Positions 59,659 through 64,000 of a DNA stretch of 64,000 nucleotides are shown in pieces. This DNA is from Cellulosimicrobium cellulans (lineage in GTDB: Bacteria; Actinomycetota; Actinomycetes; Actinomycetales; Cellulomonadaceae). The notes below the pieces were generated by a model, which searched no databases, was not told the origin of the DNA, and saw only the letters and a list, made by a program, of their open reading frames with translations. The stretch spans positions 248,001 to 312,000 of the forward strand of contig NZ_VEGH01000002.1 of the NCBI RefSeq assembly GCF_007679345.1, written 5' to 3'. Position 1 is the first letter of the stretch; each line of letters starts with the position of its first letter. The position numbers and the translations under genes were made by a program.

Positions 59659-60612
59659 ATGCCCGACACCGCCGCGACCCCGGGCGCCGACGCCGTCGGC
59701 GCACCCACGGCCGGCCGCCGCATCCCCCTCGCGGCGCTCGAGCTGCTCGCCGCCGTCGACGCGCACGGGTCGCTGTCGGCCGCCGCCCGCGCCCTCGGGC
59801 TCGCCCAGCCCTCGGTCAGCACGGGCCTGCGTCGCCTCGAGCGGCAGACGGGCCTCACCCTGGTCGCCCGCGCCGCCTCCGGCACCCGCCTGACCCCGGC
59901 GGGCCGGGCCGTGCTCGCCCGGGCGCGCGACGTGCTCGCCGCCTCCGACGCCCTGGAGCGGGAGGTCGCGGCCCTGCGCACCGCCCGGCAGGGCCGGGTG
60001 CAGGTCGCGGCGAGCCTGAGCATCGCGGAGTACCTGGTGCCGGGGTGGCTCGCGTCGCGGCCGGCGGGGTCGCCCCTCGTCGACCTGGTCGTGGCGAACT
60101 CCCGGGACGTGGTGGACGCGGTGCTGCACGGCCGCGCCGACCTCGGCTTCGTCGAGGGCCCCGACGTCCCCGACGGCCTCAACGCCCGGTCCGTGGGCGA
60201 GGACGAGCTGGTCGTCGTCGTGGCCCCCGGCCACCCCTGGGCGCGGCGGCGCCGGCCCGTCACGGCCGCGGAGCTGGCCGGCGCCCCGCTCGCCGTCCGG
60301 GAGGCGGGGTCGGGCACCCGCGCGGTGCTGGAGCGCGCGCTCGCCGTGGCCGGCCACCCGCTCTCCGGCTCGCCGGCGCAGCTCGGGTCGACGTCCGCGG
60401 TGAAGAACGTGGTGCGGGGCGGGGGCGCCGCGGCGGTGCTGTCCCGGCTCACCGTCGCGGACGAGGTCGCCCGCGGCGACCTGGTCCGGGTGCCCGTCGA
60501 GGGCGTGGACCTGAGCCGCACGCTCCGCATGGTCTGGGCCCGGTCCCGCCGGCCCGCGCCGGCCGCCCGGGAGCTCGCCGCGCACGTGGCCCGCGCGACC
60601 GCCCGGGGCTAG
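59659..60612 (+). CDS. LysR-family transcriptional regulator
   Basis: A 317-residue regulator. The HTH is LAALELLAAVDAHGSLSAAARALGLAQPSVSTGLRRLERQTGLTLVAR (about 24-72), followed by a periplasmic-binding-fold effector domain with VQVAASLSIAEYLVPGWLA and EDELVVVVAPGHPWA. Divergent from the YeiH gene, which it most likely controls. Its TAG stop overlaps the stop of the Xre gene on the other strand at the palindrome CTAG. Confidence 0.9.
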   Translation: MPDTAATPGADAVGAPTAGRRIPLAALELLAAVDAHGSLSAAARALGLAQPSVSTGLRRLERQTGLTLVARAASGTRLTPAGRAVLARARDVLAASDALEREVAALRTARQGRVQVAASLSIAEYLVPGWLASRPAGSPLVDLVVANSRDVVDAVLHGRADLGFVEGPDVPDGLNARSVGEDELVVVVAPGHPWARRRRPVTAAELAGAPLAVREAGSGTRAVLERALAVAGHPLSGSPAQLGSTSAVKNVVRGGGAAAVLSRLTVADEVARGDLVRVPVEGVDLSRTLRMVWARSRRPAPAARELAAHVARATARG

Positions 60613-60839
60613 GGCCGCGGGGCGACGACGAGGAGGTCGCCGACCTGGCAGCCGAGCACGTCGCAGACGGCGGTCAGCGTGGAGAACCGGATCGCGCGCG
60701 CCCGGTCGTTCTTCAGCACCGACAGGTTCACGACGGTCACGCCGACGAGCTCGGCGAGCCGGGCGAGCGTCATCCCGCGCTCCGCGAGCAGCTCGTCGAG
60801 CCGGCAGTGGATCCGGCCCGCGTCGTCCTGGGGCGGCAT
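60609..60839 (-). CDS. Small Xre-family HTH regulator
   Basis: A 76-residue single-domain regulator: RLDELLAERGMTLARLAELVGVTVVNLSVLKNDRARAIRFSTLTAVCDVLGCQVGDLL is a complete HTH_26/Cro-C1-type domain. It overlaps the DUF2975 gene by one base (TGATG). This Xre-DUF2975 pairing is common in Gram-positives, and the regulator usually represses its own operon. A set of ATCGAT/CGATAT elements upstream at 61463-61497 is the probable target. Confidence 0.88.
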   Translation of the reverse strand: MPPQDDAGRIHCRLDELLAERGMTLARLAELVGVTVVNLSVLKNDRARAIRFSTLTAVCDVLGCQVGDLLVVAPRP

Positions 60840-61450
60840 CAGACGAGGCCCTCGGTGTCGCGCTGCAGCTTCTCGCCCGCGTGGAACGCCGCCGCGAGGG
60901 CGCCGACGGCCATCGAGGCGAGGATCGGGGTCCACGACACCTCGAAGGTGATCTGCTCCGCGAACGCCCGGTCGGCGACCAGCGCCAGGACCCCGTTGGA
61001 CGCCAGCACCGAGCAGCCGAACCAGGCGGCCCAACCGCCGGCGATCAGCAGCGACACCGCCGTGATCAGGCGGGTGATGGTGCCGGAGAAGAACTGACCC
61101 GCGAGCATCCGGCGGCACAGCAGCAGGACGCACACCGTGACGCCGATGGTGGCGAGGGGCGGCACGGCGGCCGCGCCGATCGCCGCCAGGTGCGTGGCGA
61201 CCGGCATGTCGGACACGGTCAGCGTCGCGGACTCGACGGTGGCCGCGACGGCGGCGCCGTCGGGGCCCAGCGGCAGGTCCACCGGGACGCCCATGAGCAG
61301 CACGTCCACGGGCGCGTCGCGGTTCGGCACGATCCTGGCCACCGAGACGACCAGCCCGATCGCCTGCCAGACGATGACGACCCCACCCACCACCAGGACG
61401 GACAGCAGGTCGGACCGGCTGGTGAACCACGGCGCGCGGGTGGTCGTCAT
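60839..61450 (-). CDS. DUF2975 family membrane protein
   Basis: A 203-residue, four-helix protein: LLSVLVVGGVVIVWQAIGLVVSVARIV, an extracytoplasmic loop, PPLATIGVTVCVLLLCRRMLAGQFFSGTITRLI and VSLLIAGGWAAWFGCSVL, ending TPILASMAVGALAAAFHAGEKLQRDTEGLV, typical of DUF2975. It may sense a membrane signal for the Xre partner. ATG at 61450 is preferred, with GGAG 6 bases upstream. Upstream sequence is unusually AT-rich for the window. Confidence 0.85.
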   Translation of the reverse strand: MTTTRAPWFTSRSDLLSVLVVGGVVIVWQAIGLVVSVARIVPNRDAPVDVLLMGVPVDLPLGPDGAAVAATVESATLTVSDMPVATHLAAIGAAAVPPLATIGVTVCVLLLCRRMLAGQFFSGTITRLITAVSLLIAGGWAAWFGCSVLASNGVLALVADRAFAEQITFEVSWTPILASMAVGALAAAFHAGEKLQRDTEGLV

Positions 61451-61462
61451 GTCAGCTCCAGA

Positions 61463-61497
61463 CATATCGAGGATCGATGTTATCGACTGACGATATG
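61463..61497. promoter_or_regulatory. Operator/promoter region of DUF2975-Xre
   Basis: Inverted arms CATATCG (61463-61469) and CGATATG (61491-61497) enclose ATCGAT (61473-61478) and TATCGA (61481-61486). The cluster of TATCGA-like words just before the DUF2975 start is the probable autoregulatory site of the Xre protein. Confidence 0.55.
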
Positions 61498-61546
61498 CCA
61501 TGGCCGCGACCTCGTCGACCTCGCCCGCGCGCGACCGGGACGACGC

Positions 61547-61583
61547 AGGGCCGCGACCCGCCGTGGTGGCGGGTCGCGGCCCT
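61547..61583 (-). terminator. Strong terminator hairpin after the LuxR-type gene
   Basis: AGGGCCGCGACCCGCC (61547-61562) and GGCGGGTCGCGGCCCT (61568-61583) form a perfect 16-bp stem with a 5-base loop, 35 bases past the stop. Confidence 0.8.
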
Positions 61584-61618
61584 GGGACCACGCGCCCCCG
61601 GCGAGGGGGGAGGGTCGG

Positions 61619-61858
61619 TCAGCGGATGCCGGCGGCCTCGGCCCAGGCGACCGCCTCGGCCCGCGTGGAGACGCCGATCTTGCGGTACACCGACCGCACC
61701 TGCGACTTCACGGTGTTGCGCGTGACGAACAGCTTGCGGGCGATGTCCTCGAGGGTGACGTCCTCCGCCAGCTCGGCGAGGACGACCCGCTCACGGGTCG
61801 TGAGCGGCTCACCCAGGATGCTGGTGGACGCGGTGGGGGCGATCTCCAGGGTGGCCAT
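61619..61858 (-). CDS. Stand-alone LuxR-type HTH protein
   Basis: A 79-residue protein that is almost only a LuxR/NarL DNA-binding domain: PLTTRERVVLAELAEDVTLEDIARKLFVTRNTVKSQVRSVYRKIGVSTRAEAVAWA (about 21-76). There is no receiver, PAS or ATPase domain. GGAGG lies 6 bases before the ATG, and a 20-residue Thr/Ala-rich leader precedes the domain. It resembles single-domain regulators such as GerE. The DosR-like box at 62015-62028 lies in its own leader. Confidence 0.85.
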   Translation of the reverse strand: MATLEIAPTASTSILGEPLTTRERVVLAELAEDVTLEDIARKLFVTRNTVKSQVRSVYRKIGVSTRAEAVAWAEAAGIR

Positions 61859-62014
61859 CTGGTCCTCCGGTTGCGTGTGGCGAGTCCCGGCTGCTGGGGG
61901 TCTCCGGCGGCCGTCTACCGGTGTTGATCGGCAAGTGTGGCCGCCGTGATCGCAGTCGATTCTCACCCGTTCTGCCGAGGGTCCGGAGGATGCGGGACCG
62001 AGGGCCCATGTGCT

Positions 62015-62028
62015 AGGACCGAAGTCCC
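62015..62028. promoter_or_regulatory. DosR/NarL-like box
   Basis: On the minus strand GGGACTTCGGTCCT, of the form GGGAC-N4-GTCC(C/T). A partial copy, GGGACCGAGGGCCC, lies at 61994-62007. Both are upstream of the lone LuxR-type gene. Confidence 0.4.
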
Positions 62029-62106
62029 TGGTCACCGTCCGGGAAGCGATCTCCTGAGAGTTCTCTCAGAAACACCCGAACGGGCTAACCGCCGTCCGGG
62101 GGAGTC

Positions 62107-62478
62107 TCAGTCCGTGAGCGTCGCCGCGTACTCGTCCGCGGACAGCAGCGGGCCGGTGCTCGTGACGTCCACCCGGAACAGCCAGCCGGCGCCGTACGGG
62201 TCGGCGTTGACGACGGACGGCTCGTCGACCGCCTCCTGGTTGACCTCGACCACGGTGCCGGCGACGGGCGAGTACAGCTCGGACACGGACTTCGTGGACT
62301 CCACCTCGCCCACGACCGCGCCGGCCGCGATCTCGCTGCCGACCGTCGGCAGCTCCAGGTAGACGATGTCGCCGAGCGCGTCGGCGGCGTTCTTCGTGAT
62401 GCCGACCGTGGCGGGCTCCGCGCCGTCGATCCACTCGTGCTCGGCGGTGTACTGCAGGGTCGTGGGGACGTCGCTCAT
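62107..62478 (-). CDS. gcvH: Glycine cleavage system H protein
   Basis: A 123-residue lipoyl carrier. TAEHEWIDG near 10, and [26 protein letters not shown], with the lipoylated Lys in ESTKS near 62, are diagnostic. It shuttles the aminomethyl group between GcvP and GcvT. Third gene of the gcvP-gcvT-gcvH series, 66 bases after gcvT; CCGGAGAGC precedes the ATG. A CTGAGAG-TT-CTCTCAG palindrome lies at 62054-62069 downstream. Confidence 0.95.
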   Translation of the reverse strand: MSDVPTTLQYTAEHEWIDGAEPATVGITKNAADALGDIVYLELPTVGSEIAAGAVVGEVESTKSVSELYSPVAGTVVEVNQEAVDEPSVVNADPYGAGWLFRVDVTSTGPLLSADEYAATLTD

Positions 62479-62544
62479 GGGTGCTCTCCGGGGTTCTCGC
62501 GAGCGGGACGCTCGGCGGGCGGGGGAAGGGGGGGACGGGCGCGG

Positions 62545-63720
62545 TCAGGACCGACGGTAGAACGGCAGTGCGACCACGCGGACCGGCTCGCGCCGACCGC
62601 GCACGTCCACGGCGAGCTCCGTGCCCTCGGCGCTGACCTCGGGCGTCACGTAGGCCATCGCGATCGGTGTGCCCAGCGTCGGGGAGGGCGCACCGGAGGT
62701 GACCCGGCCGACCGTCACGGCGTCGTCCGCGGTCGAGGTCAGCACCTCGTACCCGTGCCGGGCGGCGCGGCGGCCGGAGCCGACCAGGCCGACCAGGACC
62801 CGGGACGGGTTCGCGTGCGCCCGGGACGCCAGCGCGGCGCGCCCGACGAACGGCAGCGGCTCGCCGTCGGCGGTCGTCTTGTCCAGGCGGACCACCCGGC
62901 CCAGGCCCGCGTCGTGCGGAGCGGTCGTGGTGTCGAGCTCGTTGCCGTACAGCGGCATCCCGGCCTCCAGCCGGAGGCTGTCCCGGGCGGACAGGCCGGC
63001 GGGCACCAGGCCGAGCGGGGCGCCGGCGGCGAGCAGGTCGCGCCACAGGCCCGGGGCCGCGTCCGCGGGCACGAACAGCTCGAAGCCGTCCTCGCCGGTG
63101 TACCCGGTGCGGGCCACGAGGGCCTCGACGCCGCCCACGGTCGCGGGGACGCCCGCGTAGTACTTCACGTCGCGGACGGCGTCGGCGTGCGCCGGGTCGG
63201 TGAGGCCGACGACGATCTCGGCGGCGCACGGGCCCTGCACCGCGATGAGCGCCGTCTCCAGCGACCGGTCGGTGAGCGAGGCGTCGAACGGCGCGAGCCG
63301 GTCGGCCAGCGCGGCGGCCACGACCGCCACGTTCGAGGCGTTCGCGACGACCAGGTACGCCTCGTCGCCGAGCCGGTAGACGATCAGGTCGTCGAGGATG
63401 CCGCCGTCCTCCTGGACGATCATCGTGTAGCGGGCCCGGCCGACCGCGAGGCCGGAGATGTTCCCGACCAGCGCGTGGTCGAGCCCGGCGCCGGCACCGG
63501 GGCCGTCGACGTGCAGCTCGCCCATGTGCGACAGGTCGAACAGCCCGGCCGCGGTCCGGACGGCCTGGTGCTCCGCGAGGTCGCCGGCGTAGCGCAGCGG
63601 CATCAGCCAGCCGGCGAACGGCGTCATCGTGGCGCCGAGCGCGACGTGCTCCGCGTGCAGCGGGGACAGCACGGCGCCCGACGCGGCGTCGGTGGCGGGG
63701 GTGGTGGTCGGCTCGGTCAC
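62545..63720 (-). CDS. gcvT: Glycine cleavage system T protein (aminomethyltransferase)
   Basis: A 391-residue folate enzyme. [40 protein letters not shown] (about 30-70), [13 protein letters not shown] near 205 and [14 protein letters not shown] near 260 are diagnostic. It releases ammonia and transfers the methylene group to THF. GTG at 63720 overlaps the gcvP stop as GTGA. Confidence 0.94.
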   Translation of the reverse strand: MTEPTTTPATDAASGAVLSPLHAEHVALGATMTPFAGWLMPLRYAGDLAEHQAVRTAAGLFDLSHMGELHVDGPGAGAGLDHALVGNISGLAVGRARYTMIVQEDGGILDDLIVYRLGDEAYLVVANASNVAVVAAALADRLAPFDASLTDRSLETALIAVQGPCAAEIVVGLTDPAHADAVRDVKYYAGVPATVGGVEALVARTGYTGEDGFELFVPADAAPGLWRDLLAAGAPLGLVPAGLSARDSLRLEAGMPLYGNELDTTTAPHDAGLGRVVRLDKTTADGEPLPFVGRAALASRAHANPSRVLVGLVGSGRRAARHGYEVLTSTADDAVTVGRVTSGAPSPTLGTPIAMAYVTPEVSAEGTELAVDVRGRREPVRVVALPFYRRS

Positions 63721-64000
63721 AGCGCGGCTCCCTCGGCGTAGGCCTCGATGGGCGGGCAGGCGCACACGAGGTTCCGGTCCCCGTGCGCCCCGTCGATCCG
63801 CCGGACCGGCGGCCAGTACTTCCCGGCGCGGAGTCCCGCGACCGGGTACGCCGCGAGCTCGCGGCCGTAGGGCTTGTCCCAGTCGTCCGCGACCAGCGAC
63901 GCCGCGGTGTGCGGGGCGTTCCGCAGCGGCGACTCCGCGACGGACCAGCGCCCGGCGGCGACCGCGTCGATCTCGGCGCGGATCGCGACCATCGCGTCGA
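63717..64000 (-). CDS. gcvP: Glycine dehydrogenase (decarboxylating), 3' end only
   Basis: The final 93 residues or so of the P protein; the gene continues past the right edge. Reading into the edge it is [16 protein letters not shown], then [26 protein letters not shown] and [28 protein letters not shown], the conserved C-terminus of the PLP enzyme that decarboxylates glycine and loads GcvH. First gene seen of the gcv operon; its promoter (and any glycine riboswitch) lies outside. Confidence 0.95.
   Translation of the reverse strand, partial: DAMVAIRAEIDAVAAGRWSVAESPLRNAPHTAASLVADDWDKPYGRELAAYPVAGLRAGKYWPPVRRIDGAHGDRNLVCACPPIEAYAEGAAL

Noticed and set aside
62054..62069. Palindrome CTGAGAG-TT-CTCTCAG as a gcv terminator
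   Set aside because: Loop of only two bases and no T-tract in the direction of gcvH transcription; could equally be a protein site.

Overview
The window is very GC-rich, has strong third-position G/C bias, frequent GTG starts and 1-4 bp stop/start overlaps, and reads as chromosomal DNA of a high-GC Gram-positive actinobacterium. Gene content (secreted GH3 glucosidase, two sugar ABC importers without ATPases, MT0933-like antitoxin, DUF2993, M50B-like protein) fits a Cellulomonas-like saprophyte; this placement is inference. I saw no IS element, phage, CRISPR array, tRNA or rRNA.

Layout. 1-6.4 kb: an Excalibur-domain protein (5' end outside the window), a small gene split by an apparent one-base frameshift, a DUF2809 protein, a membrane-anchored HNH nuclease, an M50B/DUF2993 pair, an old-yellow-enzyme flavoprotein and a small MT0933-like protein. 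6.4-20.3 kb: glucose-6-phosphate dehydrogenase, a MacB/FtsX-type ABC exporter, sbcCD, a STAS protein, a YbaK deacylase, an ABC-F protein and two small envelope proteins. 20.5-30.9 kb: secreted GH3, HrpA helicase, MHS transporter, Tag glycosylase and a HicAB-like pair.

30.9-47.6 kb is the most distinctive region. Thirteen minus-strand genes, mostly with overlapping start and stop codons, encode a lipoprotein and two permeases of a sugar importer plus a Gfo/Idh oxidoreductase, epimerase-like protein, DUF993, hydroxyacid dehydrogenase, HpcH aldolase, ceramidase-like hydrolase, SDR, IlvD/Edd dehydratase, DapA-like aldolase and SMP-30 lactonase. An IclR regulator and a divergent second Gfo/Idh-like gene sit at the head. 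The set reads as non-phosphorylative catabolism of an unidentified sugar or sugar acid: dehydrogenase, lactonase, dehydratase, aldolase. Four TTCGG-N5-CCGAA-like sites flank the regulator end.

47.8-64 kb: a Tat-exported beta-helix protein; metF-metE behind a SAM riboswitch; Hsp20 behind a CIRCE element; a NUDIX hydrolase; a second ATPase-less sugar importer with a promoter flanked by two LacI-type operators; YeiH exporter with divergent LysR; a DUF2975/Xre pair; a lone LuxR-type HTH protein; and the end of a gcvP-gcvT-gcvH operon running out of the window.

Regulatory structure is rich. Four intergenic gaps carry nested A-B-B'-A' palindromes, two of them built on one shared sequence; there are also DosR-like boxes, a 19-bp-spacer promoter before GH3, and several strong terminator hairpins. 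No gap over 300 bases lacks identified content; the largest, 50016-50347, holds two promoters and the riboswitch.
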